Positions 25,850 to 34,684 of a DNA stretch of 64,000 bases are shown one piece after another. The stretch is taken from positions 62,001-126,000 of the forward strand of contig NZ_MCGB01000097.1 in assembly GCF_001699815.1 (NCBI RefSeq), written 5' to 3'. The first letter of the stretch is position 1. Each line of letters begins with the position of its first letter. The DNA comes from Ralstonia pickettii (GTDB lineage Bacteria; Pseudomonadota; Gammaproteobacteria; Burkholderiales; Burkholderiaceae). Under the pieces are notes generated by a model. That model worked only from the letters and a program-made list of their open reading frames with translations, ran no database searches and was not told the DNA's origin. A program made the translations under genes and the position numbers.

Positions 25850-26083
25850 ATGAGCGAACAAAATCTCATCCGCTGCACTTCCTCGAAGTACCCAAATCCC
25901 GGCGAGGCGAGCGACGCTCTCTCGGGTTCCAGCTGCGTCCCGGGCTTTCGCTTCGGGTATGTCGATCAGGATCACCGAGTGGTGGTGTTCTTCGATGACG
26001 CACACCCGGAGAAACCTCTGCCCGAACGCAAGGGGCTGTTGCGCGTCACCGCGCGTGTTCCGCTGCCGCAGCTCCAGCGCTAG
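25850..26083 (+). CDS. Hypothetical protein (77 aa)
   Basis: Starts ten bases after the previous gene. Acidic first half, VVVFFDDAHPEKPLPERKG in the second half. No domain recognised. Confidence 0.35.
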   Translation: MSEQNLIRCTSSKYPNPGEASDALSGSSCVPGFRFGYVDQDHRVVVFFDDAHPEKPLPERKGLLRVTARVPLPQLQR

Positions 26084-26120
26084 TCCGCGGCGCTCCATCC
26101 CATAGCAAGCCCGAGAGGGC

Positions 26121-26154
26121 TTGCCCAACTGCCAACAGTTGGGCAAGCGCTTTT
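26121..26154 (+). terminator. Terminator-like hairpin
   Basis: Eleven-pair perfect stem TTGCCCAACTG / CAGTTGGGCAA with a CCAA loop and a short T tract. An alternative stem GCAAGCCC/GGGCTTGC (26105-26124) overlaps it, so the two exclude each other. Confidence 0.5.
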
Positions 26155-26158
26155 GATC

Positions 26159-26264
26159 GCGTCACCGACGCATCGAGCTTTGTCTGGCATGCCCAGACCA
26201 TACCCATCGCGGGACACCGTCCCGCTGGGGTTGGTGTACCGCACTCTTTCATAGGACACCAACG
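26159..26264 (+). promoter_or_regulatory. Three-hairpin leader, copy 5
   Basis: Hairpin 1 is GCGTC-acc-GACGC (26159-26171) with ATCGA. Hairpin 2 is GCGGGAC/GTCCCGC (26209-26225), extended by CCCA/TGGG. Hairpin 3 is TTGGTGT (26231-26237) with ACACCAA (26256-26262), two bases before the ATG. No clear -10 was found; a terminator-like stem lies just upstream. Confidence 0.65.
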
Positions 26265-26645
26265 ATGAAGATTCCTCAATCCTTTACCCGAAGCCGCTGC
26301 CCGTCGAACACGGCCGCCGGCGCAATCCTGCAACGTGATGCTTCACGCGTTCTGCGTCGCGTCGCCAATGACCTGGCGCTGCGTCAACGGGAATATTCGA
26401 TCCGCACGCGTCGCCAGCGTCGCCGCCTGGTCGACGTCTTCGCGCTGCACACCGACGCGCTGTACTTCGAAATCTCGCACGCGCCGGCGGACCCGAAGGT
26501 GTTGGTCCGCTATCGCACCTGCGCCGGCCGTCACGATCTTGGCGGCGGCCGCAACAACGCCGTCTGCCTGGAGTCGCTGGCATCGCCGGAAGGTTACAGC
26601 CAGCTTCTGGCCAACCTGCGATTCGTTGCCGGCCGCCGTGGCTAA
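26265..26645 (+). CDS. Basic hypothetical protein (126 aa)
   Basis: Arg-rich first half (RTRRQRRRLVDVF) and a mixed alpha/beta second half. It is the first gene behind leader copy 5 and is followed after 12 nt by a membrane protein gene. No family recognised. Confidence 0.5.
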   Translation: MKIPQSFTRSRCPSNTAAGAILQRDASRVLRRVANDLALRQREYSIRTRRQRRRLVDVFALHTDALYFEISHAPADPKVLVRYRTCAGRHDLGGGRNNAVCLESLASPEGYSQLLANLRFVAGRRG

Positions 26646-26657
26646 AGCGAGGCCGCC

Positions 26658-27128
26658 ATGTCCAAACTCATCAAGGTCATTCTGCGCTCGACCAGCGGGG
26701 ACGAGACATCTGGAAGGGCAGCCATCCAGGCTGACACCGATGTTGTCGTGTTGCCCAACCGGTTGGTGCAGCAGATCGAGTCGGCCAAGGCCGCAGGCGA
26801 GGCGTACGTCCTCGTTGCTGCCGAGGATGGCTACGAAATGCCGCTCGTGCACGTCGAAGCGGCGACGTTTCGCTTGAACCGCAAGGGCCGGGCGCGCAAG
26901 TCGTTGTGGAGCGTGGTGCGAAGCGCACTTCTCGCGCCAACGCGCGATCAGCGCCAGCAGTACGGTCGTTTCGCTCATACGCTGTCGGCCGCGGCGCTGA
27001 TCGGTGCTGCCAGCTATTTCAGTGGCAGTCGCGCTTGGACGCTGGGTGCCGTGTCCGATGTCGCTACGTTGATCGCCGTCACTGTTGTACTATTTGTAGT
27101 AGGCGCTGTTTTGTCCAAAGGAGACTGA
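26658..27128 (+). CDS. Membrane protein with soluble N-terminal domain (156 aa)
   Basis: A soluble N-terminal ~90 residues is followed by two hydrophobic helices (~108-125 and ~130-152). It lies in an operon with the basic protein before it and the 31-residue peptide after it. No family recognised. Confidence 0.5.
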   Translation: MSKLIKVILRSTSGDETSGRAAIQADTDVVVLPNRLVQQIESAKAAGEAYVLVAAEDGYEMPLVHVEAATFRLNRKGRARKSLWSVVRSALLAPTRDQRQQYGRFAHTLSAAALIGAASYFSGSRAWTLGAVSDVATLIAVTVVLFVVGAVLSKGD

Positions 27129-27130
27129 CC

Positions 27131-27226
27131 ATGACGCTCGGAATGTTCGCCGCTGTCGTCACGACATTGATCGCGGCATATCTGCTGTGGGCCGACCGAC
27201 GTGGTCGTCAGCTCAACAACGACTAG
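27131..27226 (+). CDS. 31-aa single-helix membrane peptide
   Basis: AAAGGAG sits at good spacing before the ATG. The peptide has one hydrophobic helix (FAAVVTTLIAAYLLW) and then a basic tail. It is followed by a strong terminator, so it closes the operon that starts at 26265. Confidence 0.55.
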   Translation: MTLGMFAAVVTTLIAAYLLWADRRGRQLNND

Positions 27227-27264
27227 CGATTGCTCGACGCTGGCCCAGCCAGCCACACCAAATG

Positions 27265-27292
27265 ACGCACCCATTCGTGGGTGCGTTTTTTT
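27265..27292 (+). terminator. Rho-independent terminator
   Basis: Nine-pair stem ACGCACCCA-TTCG-TGGGTGCGT with a TTCG tetraloop and seven T. Confidence 0.9.
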
Positions 27293-27345
27293 GTCCGTTT
27301 CGGCTTTGGCCGAAGCGGCAAAAGCCCTCTTAAGGAGGCTCAACC

Positions 27346-27855
27346 ATGATTTCAATCCGTTCACCCGAATGCCAGGCGTTGGCATACAACTGTAAGCTTG
27401 ACCCCCTCGGGGCAAGCGTTCTCATGTCGCTCTCGCGCGTCTTGTCGTCGGTTGACCCGATCGGCAGCCGGGAGCTGCAGGAGCGTGCCGAATGGGCGGC
27501 AGAACTTGCAGGAATGCAGGCCATCGATAGCGACCGCATTCCGGTCTTTGTAGCCGATGGCGGCTCGCTTGAGATGCACTTTCGCGATGGCCGCCGGCAG
27601 GGAAAGGAAGATGACGAATACGCCGAGCGTCACCCACCGACCGTTTGGTTTGGCAGGTGGCGAATGGACTTTGACGGTCTGCGCGAAACACGCGCGAGCG
27701 TTGCGCAGTCGCCAGCAGGCTACCTCCCGGGGCTGGAAGTCTCGTACCAAGGCGGAGATTGCGACGTGCATTACGGTGAAGCCGTGCCGACGCTTGAAGA
27801 GGCTGTTGCAGTCGCAAAGGAGCGCGAGAGCAATTGGCACCAGGCTGACGATTAA
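27346..27855 (+). CDS. Hypothetical protein (169 aa)
   Basis: Very good ribosome site (TAAGGAGG). A soluble protein with a WFGRWRMDFDG segment and an acidic C-terminus. It is preceded by a GTTTCGGC/GCCGAAGC hairpin. No family recognised. Confidence 0.55.
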   Translation: MISIRSPECQALAYNCKLDPLGASVLMSLSRVLSSVDPIGSRELQERAEWAAELAGMQAIDSDRIPVFVADGGSLEMHFRDGRRQGKEDDEYAERHPPTVWFGRWRMDFDGLRETRASVAQSPAGYLPGLEVSYQGGDCDVHYGEAVPTLEEAVAVAKERESNWHQADD

Positions 27856-27884
27856 ATCTCCACCTCAAGTCGCAGGATGGTCGT

Positions 27885-27977
27885 CAGTCATTGACGCCGC
27901 CGCATCACCATTTCATCCAACAACCCACGCGGGGTGCGTCCCCGATGGGGCACTCCGCGTACAACAAGGAGTTCTCC
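27885..27977 (+). promoter_or_regulatory. Degenerate leader, copy 9 (hairpins 2 and 3 kept)
   Basis: A decayed hairpin 1 (CAGTC-att-GACGC, 27885-27897) is followed by hairpin 2 CGGGG/CCCCG (27930-27944). Hairpin 3 pairs GGGGCACTCC (27947-27956) with GGAGTTCTCC (27968-27977) with one mismatch. It encloses the GGAG site and abuts the ATG. Confidence 0.55.
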
Positions 27978-28358
27978 ATGGGCCATCAAGTCGTCGGTGC
28001 CGGCTTGGCATCATTCCCAGCGGGCGTGACGATCGCCGTGCAGCTCTACACGGATATGCACGTCGCAGTTCATCTGCACGCGGCGGACGACGGTCTGCGC
28101 TATGCCTCGTTGTCCACCAACATCCGGCACGCTCCGCTCGCAGACGACGAGTTTGCATTTTCTTCGGGGCTGGTGCCGCAGGATATGTGCCAAGCACTGC
28201 TGCACACGGGCGCGTTTGCTGATACCGGGCGCGTCATTCGCAGCGGCTATGCGACGTTCCCCATCTGGCGCATTGCCGACGAGCAACTGATCGGCCAAGT
28301 CGTCGCGATGCGTGTCGACGCTGCTGCCGCGACAAAGAGGCGCCGCAAGTCGCACTGA
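27978..28358 (+). CDS. DUF4313-like plasmid protein (126 aa)
   Basis: The pattern VAVHLHAADDGLRYASLSTN, a short acidic loop, and DTGRVIRSGYATFPI resembles the DUF4313 proteins carried by conjugative plasmids. Function of that family is unknown. The start is set by GGAG inside hairpin 3. Confidence 0.5.
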   Translation: MGHQVVGAGLASFPAGVTIAVQLYTDMHVAVHLHAADDGLRYASLSTNIRHAPLADDEFAFSSGLVPQDMCQALLHTGAFADTGRVIRSGYATFPIWRIADEQLIGQVVAMRVDAAAATKRRRKSH

Positions 28359-28377
28359 CGCGCGGCCTTCAATTCCT

Positions 28378-28443
28378 TCCATCCCACCAGGGGCAATCGC
28401 CCCGGTGGGGCGCGTTGCCCCAGTCCTTATTGGAGCAACGTTC
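28378..28443 (+). promoter_or_regulatory. Partial leader, copy 10 (hairpins 2 and 3 only)
   Basis: Hairpin 2 is CCCACC-a-GGGG / CCCC-GGTGGG (28383-28409). Hairpin 3 is CGTTGC (28413-28418) with GCAACG (28435-28440) and holds GGAG at its 3' side, three bases before the ATG. No promoter or hairpin 1 is seen, so it probably acts inside a longer transcript. Confidence 0.55.
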
Positions 28444-29982
28444 ATGTACATCATCACCATCAACCATACGAAGACCGAGACCCGCACAACGATGGCCGGC
28501 GTCTTGGCCCTCCTGAACGCCGACAAATCGATTCCGCGCAAATTCACCGCGGACTCGTTCACTGTACATACCGTCGAAAATGGTCCAATCCCCGTCGTTG
28601 GTCTGCCACGCGGCCGAATCGGGCTGCGTCCCGACGGCACGGTGCACGAGATCCTCTTGCACGTGATCACCGAAGTCGAGCGGATCATCCTGAAACCGGA
28701 CGGCAAGCTGCTGCGGCCCTACGAGGTCAGCTTTGAATCCTGGGAAGCTGTCCTTGCCGCAAGCGCGCTGGCCTACGAGAGCGAATACCTGATCGATCCT
28801 GAACGCCTGAAGGAGGGCTCGCTTTTCTCGGAGTTCCAAGTCGAGAGTCCGCAGCGCTTCATCACGGACGAGCTACTTCGCCGGTTTGGCTTCGGAACAG
28901 GCGGGCCACACGCCTATCCGGGCGGAGGGGCGTGCAAGGGGCATGAATGGCACGTCGCCTACGCGCTACAACGTGGCGAGCGCGTCAAGGATTGCATCCT
29001 CAACTTCTACCGTCACACGAGCACGGCGATCCCTCACGGCTTGGAATGGCTGAACGCTCTCATTGAGTTCCCAGTGCTACGCGGCGCGCTGCCGGCGGAG
29101 ACGCTGCGGGACCTGTGTGATGTGCTCAGACGCGAGAAGATGGCGATGACCGAGCAAAACGTGTCGAAGCTGCTCGCCATCGTTCGGGCCTTGCCGGTCG
29201 GTAGCTCCTATATCGACATCGACGACGCGTTCTACGACGCGAAGATCCTCGGCCCACTCACGGCGCCGACACTTCAGCTCGCAGAGGGGCCTGACGCAGA
29301 GCCGCTTTCGCCGTTGGCCAAGCGCGTGACGGAGTGCGTCAACGAGAGCGTGTATGAGAAGACGGTGGCGCGGCTTCGGCAGGAGCGGGAGGACGGTAAC
29401 CTTTCGAAGCGCCGTTTCGAGCTGCAGATGATGATGGCCGAGCGCCAACGCAATTGCAGAAACTACCACTACGGCAACATGATTGCCTCGCTGTTGTTGG
29501 AGCGTAATGTCGCTGGGCTGCTCGAGATTCTGGACCAGCCCAACAACAAATCGAGCAAGCGCGCCATTCGTGAAGTCATCGGGGTCAACCTGCTGACGGT
29601 AACGGGAGCAGCGCGCCGGCGCGCCATCTTCAGCATGTGCGGGTTCGCCCAGCAGGAGCAGGACGTGTGGGAGCAGCATGCGGCCGAGGCCAAGGCGGAG
29701 AAGCGCCGCATTGAGGCCATGGAGCAGGCAAAGAAGACTGCTGAGTCGGTACGCTATTCCGTCGGCGGTGGGCAGGTCATGACCGGCAAGCAGTACGTCG
29801 ACCTGTGCATCGCGGAAGGCTTCTCGCAGATTGTTCCTTCGCGGCGCGGCAATGCTGTCAGCTACCTCTTCGTCGATCCGAAGCGCGACCTGGGCAGGCC
29901 ACTGAAGGTGAAGGACGGCACCCTGGACTATGCACGCGCTTGCTTGAGTACACCGGCAGAGCGTGTGCCGGCGTACGCCTGA
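28444..29982 (+). CDS. Hypothetical protein (512 aa) of plasmid type
   Basis: A beta-rich N-terminal ~90 residues (MYIITINHTKTETRTTM, then PRGRIGLRPDG) precedes a long helical domain with many Arg/Glu pairs (RLRQEREDGNLSKRRFELQM). No membrane helix or catalytic motif. It follows the DUF4313-like gene with its own partial leader. Confidence 0.55.
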   Translation: MYIITINHTKTETRTTMAGVLALLNADKSIPRKFTADSFTVHTVENGPIPVVGLPRGRIGLRPDGTVHEILLHVITEVERIILKPDGKLLRPYEVSFESWEAVLAASALAYESEYLIDPERLKEGSLFSEFQVESPQRFITDELLRRFGFGTGGPHAYPGGGACKGHEWHVAYALQRGERVKDCILNFYRHTSTAIPHGLEWLNALIEFPVLRGALPAETLRDLCDVLRREKMAMTEQNVSKLLAIVRALPVGSSYIDIDDAFYDAKILGPLTAPTLQLAEGPDAEPLSPLAKRVTECVNESVYEKTVARLRQEREDGNLSKRRFELQMMMAERQRNCRNYHYGNMIASLLLERNVAGLLEILDQPNNKSSKRAIREVIGVNLLTVTGAARRRAIFSMCGFAQQEQDVWEQHAAEAKAEKRRIEAMEQAKKTAESVRYSVGGGQVMTGKQYVDLCIAEGFSQIVPSRRGNAVSYLFVDPKRDLGRPLKVKDGTLDYARACLSTPAERVPAYA

Positions 29983-30148
29983 CGCCAATCTCTTTCACGC
30001 GCCAGTCCCTGCCCCTCCATCACGGGGGCAGGGCGGCCGTTTCTACCCCCTTGCGCGTGTGGCGCCGCGCCGCGCAACCTGCTAACCTCTCCTTGCTGAA
30101 AAGCGCTGTTCGGACTGGCCTGAGCCAACCCAAACACTGTTTTTCCTC

Positions 30149-30262
30149 GCGTCTCCGACGCATCGATCCAACGCCGGCAGCATCGGCCGTTTCTTCAACC
30201 ATCCCACAGGGGTCTACTCCCTGTGGGCGTGGATTCCGTGGGTTTTCGTCAAGTGATACCCC
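30149..30262 (+). promoter_or_regulatory. Three-hairpin leader, copy 6 (MoxR operon)
   Basis: Hairpin 1 is GCGTC-tcc-GACGC (30149-30161) with ATCGA. Hairpin 2 is a perfect nine-pair CCCACAGGG/CCCTGTGGG (30203-30227). A weaker third stem pairs GGGT near 30240 with ACCC near 30258, just before the ATG. The rest of 29983-30148 has no gene. Confidence 0.7.
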
Positions 30263-31327
30263 ATGGACAATACCCTTACCGATCAAGTTACGCCCCTCAC
30301 CAATCAGGTTTCCCCGTCGCAACTGGAGACCCTGTTGGCTGCCTACATTCCGGCACACCTGCCCGTGCTCGTGACTGGCGCGCCAGGTGTCGGGAAATCC
30401 GACATCGCAGCCGCGGCTGCAGAGCGCGCCGGCTACGACCTGCTGATCTCGCATCCGGTGGTCGAGGACCCGACAGACTCCAAGGGCCTGCCGTTCCCCG
30501 GCGCGGATGGCCAATCCGCCAGGTTCCTGCCGTTCGGGGATCTGGAGAGGGTGTTACACGCGAAAGAGCCGTTGGTCTGGTTCTTCGACGACCTCGGTCA
30601 AGCGTCTCAGGCGGTTCAAGCCGCCAAGATGCAACTGCTGCTCGCGCGCCGCATCGGCGAGCACAAGCTTCCCGAGCATGTGACGTTCTTGGCGGCGACG
30701 AATCGCCGGACCGACAACGCCGGCGTGTCTGGCATTCTCGATCCGGTGAAGTCGCGGTTTGCGACCATCGTCGAGCTTGTGCCAAACGTTGATGCCTGGG
30801 CGGCATGGGCTGTGAAGTCGCAGCTTCCCGCTGAACTGATCGCGTTCCTGCGCTTCAAGCCGGATCTGCTGGTGGCGAAGGAGCGCACGCGTGATATCGA
30901 GAACCTGCCGTCGCCGCGAGGCTGGGGCGCGGTTGGGAAGCAGATGCCCGTGGTGCCAGCTGGCTTGGAAGCAATCGTGTTCACCGGTGCTGTCGGCGCT
31001 GGTGCCGCGACCGAGTTCCAGGCGTTTCGCGAGACCTTTCGCAGTCTCCCCTCTGTGGCAAGCGTTCTGTTTGCGCCGGACACTGCCTCCATCCCGGAGG
31101 AGCCCTCGGCGCGCATCGGGATTGCGACGGCAGTTGCGAGTCAAACCACGGTCGCGAACATCGATCGCGTCCTCGTCTACGCCGACCGCATGCAAGCGGG
31201 CGGTGACGGTGACTGCGCAACGATGATGATCAGCGACGCGATCCGCCGTGACGAGTCTATCGTTTCCGTGCCGGCTTTCATTGCAGCGCAATCCGGCTGG
31301 ATCGGTGCCGCGATGGACGGCCGGTAA
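30263..31327 (+). CDS. MoxR-type AAA+ ATPase
   Basis: 354 aa. Walker A GAPGVGKS (39-46), Walker B WFFDD (~112), and ATNRR as sensor 1 (~149). The ATPase core is followed by a helical lid. MoxR ATPases work with VWA-domain proteins to remodel or load metals onto target complexes. Here a VWA/metallopeptidase protein is two genes downstream, so the partner assignment is strong. Substrate unknown. Confidence 0.85.
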   Translation: MDNTLTDQVTPLTNQVSPSQLETLLAAYIPAHLPVLVTGAPGVGKSDIAAAAAERAGYDLLISHPVVEDPTDSKGLPFPGADGQSARFLPFGDLERVLHAKEPLVWFFDDLGQASQAVQAAKMQLLLARRIGEHKLPEHVTFLAATNRRTDNAGVSGILDPVKSRFATIVELVPNVDAWAAWAVKSQLPAELIAFLRFKPDLLVAKERTRDIENLPSPRGWGAVGKQMPVVPAGLEAIVFTGAVGAGAATEFQAFRETFRSLPSVASVLFAPDTASIPEEPSARIGIATAVASQTTVANIDRVLVYADRMQAGGDGDCATMMISDAIRRDESIVSVPAFIAAQSGWIGAAMDGR

Positions 31328-31357
31328 ACCGGTTCCCTTTCAAGCAGTACATCCCAT

Positions 31358-31383
31358 GCGGCGAGCTTTGGCTCGCCGCTTTT
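31358..31383 (+). terminator. Terminator-like hairpin between MoxR and next gene
   Basis: Perfect nine-pair stem GCGGCGAGC-tttg-GCTCGCCGC followed by TTTT. It probably gives partial termination within the operon. Confidence 0.65.
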
Positions 31384-31403
31384 CATTTCAAGAGGCTATT
31401 TCC

Positions 31404-32327
31404 ATGAACATCCTCAACGTTCACGAGCGTGTCATGCTCGCATCCCTTGGCATCTCCGTTTGGCGCGCACGTCGCTTCGATACCCGCGCCACGGAAGAGG
31501 TGGAAAAGAACCACGCCACCAAAGACATCGGGCGCTTCAACAAGAAGCTCCTGACCGACGATGCCATTTCTTACAAGAGCGTGTGCAGCATCGCCACGCA
31601 AGCACGTGCCTTCTTCAATGCGCACACCCTCGAATACGACCAGCTTGGCGTGCGTTTGCTGCCCACGGCTGTTTACCTAAAGGTCGCTGACCGGCTGCGC
31701 GAGTTTCAAGACGAGTTCCGTGAAGCCACGTCAGCCTTTCTCGCCGAATACCCAGCGTTGAAGGAGCAGGCCAAGGGTGCTCTCAACGGGCTCTATACCG
31801 AGGCGGACTACCCGACCCTCGAAGCGCTGTCGACCAAGTTCGGTATACGCCTGTCTCCCTTGCCGTTTCCGGACGCAAGCCAGTTCGGCATCAACTTGCC
31901 GGCCAACGTGCTGGACGGCATCAAGGCGGATATGGACGAGCGGGTGTTCAGCGCGGTCAAGACGGCCAACGAAGACATCGTCGGCCGCCTCTACGACGCT
32001 GTGCAGCACTTCGCCAACCGTCTGTACGCGGGACGCAACGTCCGGCTGGGCGTTGTCGACAAGGTGCGCGAACTGTGTGACCTGCTTCCGACGTTGAACT
32101 TCACACAGGATCCGGCATTGACGGACATCCTGAACGAGACGCGCAATCACCTGGCTTGCTACACGGGCGCCGAATTGAAGGATTCGGCCGATCTTCGCCA
32201 GAAGGTGGCGGAGAAGGCGATGGAGATCGAGGCGCAGATGGCGGTGTACATGACCGGCGCGCTCAGCACGCCGGCAGCACCGGCACTTGGCGATTCGTCT
32301 GCGCTCAGTTTCCTCCTTGCCTCGTGA
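31404..32327 (+). CDS. Helical protein between MoxR and VWA genes (DUF3150-like)
   Basis: 307 aa, mostly helical (VADRLREFQDEFREATSAFL). Position between a MoxR ATPase and a VWA/metallopeptidase resembles plasmid loci where the middle gene is a DUF3150-type protein. The start has AAGAGG upstream. Probably a structural part of the ATPase-VWA complex. Confidence 0.55.
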   Translation: MNILNVHERVMLASLGISVWRARRFDTRATEEVEKNHATKDIGRFNKKLLTDDAISYKSVCSIATQARAFFNAHTLEYDQLGVRLLPTAVYLKVADRLREFQDEFREATSAFLAEYPALKEQAKGALNGLYTEADYPTLEALSTKFGIRLSPLPFPDASQFGINLPANVLDGIKADMDERVFSAVKTANEDIVGRLYDAVQHFANRLYAGRNVRLGVVDKVRELCDLLPTLNFTQDPALTDILNETRNHLACYTGAELKDSADLRQKVAEKAMEIEAQMAVYMTGALSTPAAPALGDSSALSFLLAS

Positions 32328-32336
32328 GGTGTGGCC

Positions 32337-33554
32337 ATGCTCGAACGGATCATCAAGCAGCGTGGTCAACTGGTGCTGAACCACCCTTTCTTCGGGGCGC
32401 TGGCGCTTCGTCTGAAGCCTGTCGAAGACCCCACGTGCCACACGTTCTGGGTTGACGGCCGGGCGCTTGGCTACAACGCGCAGTTCGTGGCCACCTTGGA
32501 CGATCTTGAACTGCGTGGGTGTCTCGCTCATGAGGTGCTGCACCCCGCCAGCGGGCATTGCTGGCGGCGTGGCAATCGCGATCAGAAGCTGTGGAACGCG
32601 GCCTGTGACTATGCGGTCAATCCGGTTGTGCTCGCTGCCAACTTGAAGCTCCCGAAAGGCGCACTGCTGGAGGAACGCTTCACTGGCAAGTCAGCAGAGG
32701 AGATTTATGCGGTGCTCCGCCAGGAACGGCCACCTGAGGCTCCCCAAGAGCCTCAGGCCCAGGGCGCTCGCGGTACGGGCGCTGGGCTGCCATCGCGCGA
32801 CCCGAACGCATCCGATGCGGCACAAGGGCAGGGCGCTGCCGAAGGTGGCAACGCCGACGGCAGCCCGACGTATGAGCCCGGCGACATCCGCAAGGATCGC
32901 GGCAATGACCAGGCCTCGACGGAGACGCAGTGGAAAGTCGCGGCGATGAAGGCTGCGCAGGTGGCCAAGATGCGCGGCAAGTTCGGTGCGGATCTGCAGA
33001 CCGTGGTTGACCAACTGGTTACGCCGGCGGTCGATTGGCGTGCGGCCCTCGCGCGCTTTGCAAGCGAGTCGGCCCAAGCCGACTACAGCTGGTCGATACC
33101 GAACCGCCGCTTCACGCACCTTGGTCTCTATTTGCCGGCGCTTCATAGCCGGCGGGTGGGGGACGCCGTGTTTGTGCGCGATTCGAGTGGCTCGGTGTTC
33201 GATGAAACGCAACGCCAGTTCGCATCCGAGATCCACCGCGTTTTCGATGAAGTGAAGCCATCGCGGCTGATCGTCATCGACTGTGACGCGCGTGTCACGC
33301 AGGTGCAGGTGTTCGAGCCCGGTGATGCGCTTGAACTGGCGCCTGTGAAAGGCGGCGGCGGTACCTGCTTCGCACCGCCGTTCGAGTGGGTGGAGGAACA
33401 GGGCTTTCGGCCGGCGTTTCTCGCCTATCTGACGGACATGTATGGCACGTTCCCCGAAGTGCCGCCGGAGTATCCGGTGCTGTGGGCCTCAACCACACCG
33501 TTGCGCAGAATCCATACCCCGCCATTCGGCGATTGCATCGAGGTCATCGTCTGA
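32337..33554 (+). CDS. VWA-like protein with N-terminal metallopeptidase-like domain (DUF2201 type)
   Basis: 405 aa. AHEVLHPASGH (64-74) is the HExxH-like zinc motif of the DUF2201 N-terminal domain. An acidic linker follows. The C-terminal domain has a DSSGSV MIDAS motif (~282) and YLTDMYG, as in VWA folds. GAGGTG upstream sets the ATG at 32337. It is the expected partner of the MoxR ATPase. Confidence 0.82.
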   Translation: MLERIIKQRGQLVLNHPFFGALALRLKPVEDPTCHTFWVDGRALGYNAQFVATLDDLELRGCLAHEVLHPASGHCWRRGNRDQKLWNAACDYAVNPVVLAANLKLPKGALLEERFTGKSAEEIYAVLRQERPPEAPQEPQAQGARGTGAGLPSRDPNASDAAQGQGAAEGGNADGSPTYEPGDIRKDRGNDQASTETQWKVAAMKAAQVAKMRGKFGADLQTVVDQLVTPAVDWRAALARFASESAQADYSWSIPNRRFTHLGLYLPALHSRRVGDAVFVRDSSGSVFDETQRQFASEIHRVFDEVKPSRLIVIDCDARVTQVQVFEPGDALELAPVKGGGGTCFAPPFEWVEEQGFRPAFLAYLTDMYGTFPEVPPEYPVLWASTTPLRRIHTPPFGDCIEVIV

Positions 33555-33558
33555 CCAT

Positions 33559-33587
33559 TGCCCCGGGCCATCCCGGGGCATTTCTTT
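33559..33587 (+). terminator. Rho-independent terminator after VWA operon
   Basis: Nine-pair stem TGCCCCGGG / CCCGGGGCA with a four-base loop and TTTCTTT. Confidence 0.8.
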
Positions 33588-33697
33588 GCTCCGGCATCGG
33601 TTGGTGGGTGTTCCGCCCAATTTGACCGCGTGCCGAAATCGATCAAAATTTTTGTGGCACTCGACATATCTAGTCCTGTGCCCGGAGGAGCAACATC

Positions 33698-34102
33698 ATG
33701 ATGGACAAAGAAGAGCCGATCGACATCGAGTCTCTTCCTCGCGCGGCCGACCTCGGGTGGATTGGCCGCTGGAAACAGGCTGTAGAAGAGGGTGGTACGG
33801 ATCTCGGGTTTGACGACTGGTTCGAATCCGCACTGATCGGCGCGGCCGGTGGCCGCGATGGCCAGCCGGTGCAGTATCGACAGGGATCAGTGATCTTCGA
33901 ACTGCAGCACGGCGCGGATTTCGAGATCGAGCAGGGCGGCAGCGCGAAGCGGCGCTTCCACTGCCTCATGGATGGACACGTACCGTTTGTGTCCTTCTAT
34001 GGTGATGGCGACGCAGAGCGCCGGCCCTGGATCTCGATCAGCCGGCTGTTCACGGCTGAAGAGTTGCACACGCTCATCCTGGTGCCCGGACCAGCGGCCT
34101 GA
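33698..34102 (+). CDS. Hypothetical acidic protein (134 aa)
   Basis: CGGAGGAGC gives a strong ribosome site. A soluble protein with WIGRWKQAVEEGG and a C-terminal ISRLFTAEELHTLI. No family recognised. It ends before a strong terminator. Confidence 0.55.
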   Translation: MMDKEEPIDIESLPRAADLGWIGRWKQAVEEGGTDLGFDDWFESALIGAAGGRDGQPVQYRQGSVIFELQHGADFEIEQGGSAKRRFHCLMDGHVPFVSFYGDGDAERRPWISISRLFTAEELHTLILVPGPAA

Positions 34103-34213
34103 TTTGCGCTAGGCATGGCGAAAGGGCTGATGCGCGAAGCGGCTTTCTGTGGATTTATCCTGAACGCGGTAAACGCGTGTGTCAGAACCCACCCGATGGT
34201 GGGGGTGCAAACC

Positions 34214-34244
34214 AAGGGGGCCAAGTGCCCCCTTTTTCTTTTTC
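34214..34244 (+). terminator. Rho-independent terminator
   Basis: AAGGGGGC-caagt-GCCCCCTT stem followed by a T-rich tract. It separates convergent genes. Confidence 0.85.
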
Positions 34245-34276
34245 TATCCTGAAGAGCAAGTGCGGCAGCGCCCGCC

Positions 34277-34633
34277 TCAAAGGTACTCACGCCCTCGAGG
34301 GCCATAGGGTTTGGGGTCAGGGGAACCCAATACGTCAAGAACTTCACTGTAGTGCGTGACGACCATGGGTGCACCGGCAGGACCATACGGTAGCGGCATC
34401 CAGTCGTTGCGTTCACGGCTGAATTGCAGCAAGTACATGCCGCCGGCGGCATTCGGTAGCAACTGCACCACCCAGACCAGGTACTCCTTATAGGGTGTTT
34501 CAGGCGGGGAAGGCTTGCGTTCACGACAATCAATCCAGTCGATCAAGGTGCTCACGGGTTCCACGGCGTCTCCAATGATTTGTTCAACACGATATTCCGA
34601 CTGGCCCTGTTTTCCGAGCAAAAAACGATGCAC
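34277..34633 (-). CDS. DUF551-like small protein (118 aa)
   Basis: DWIDCRERKPSPPETPYKEY followed by VVTHYSEV resembles the short W...R.P...YLV...V.HY pattern of DUF551 proteins from phages and plasmids. Function unknown. It is transcribed against the preceding genes. Confidence 0.45.
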   Translation of the reverse strand: MHRFLLGKQGQSEYRVEQIIGDAVEPVSTLIDWIDCRERKPSPPETPYKEYLVWVVQLLPNAAGGMYLLQFSRERNDWMPLPYGPAGAPMVVTHYSEVLDVLGSPDPKPYGPRGREYL

Positions 34634-34684
34634 GGAGCGATGTACGGTGTGTCTTGTAGGACGAGTCCATCCGGCGCCAGGTTG

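Noticed and set aside
34182-34202. CCCACC/GGTGGG stem as a separate regulatory hairpin
   Set aside because: It lies just upstream of the terminator at 34214 with no gene behind it; no further support.
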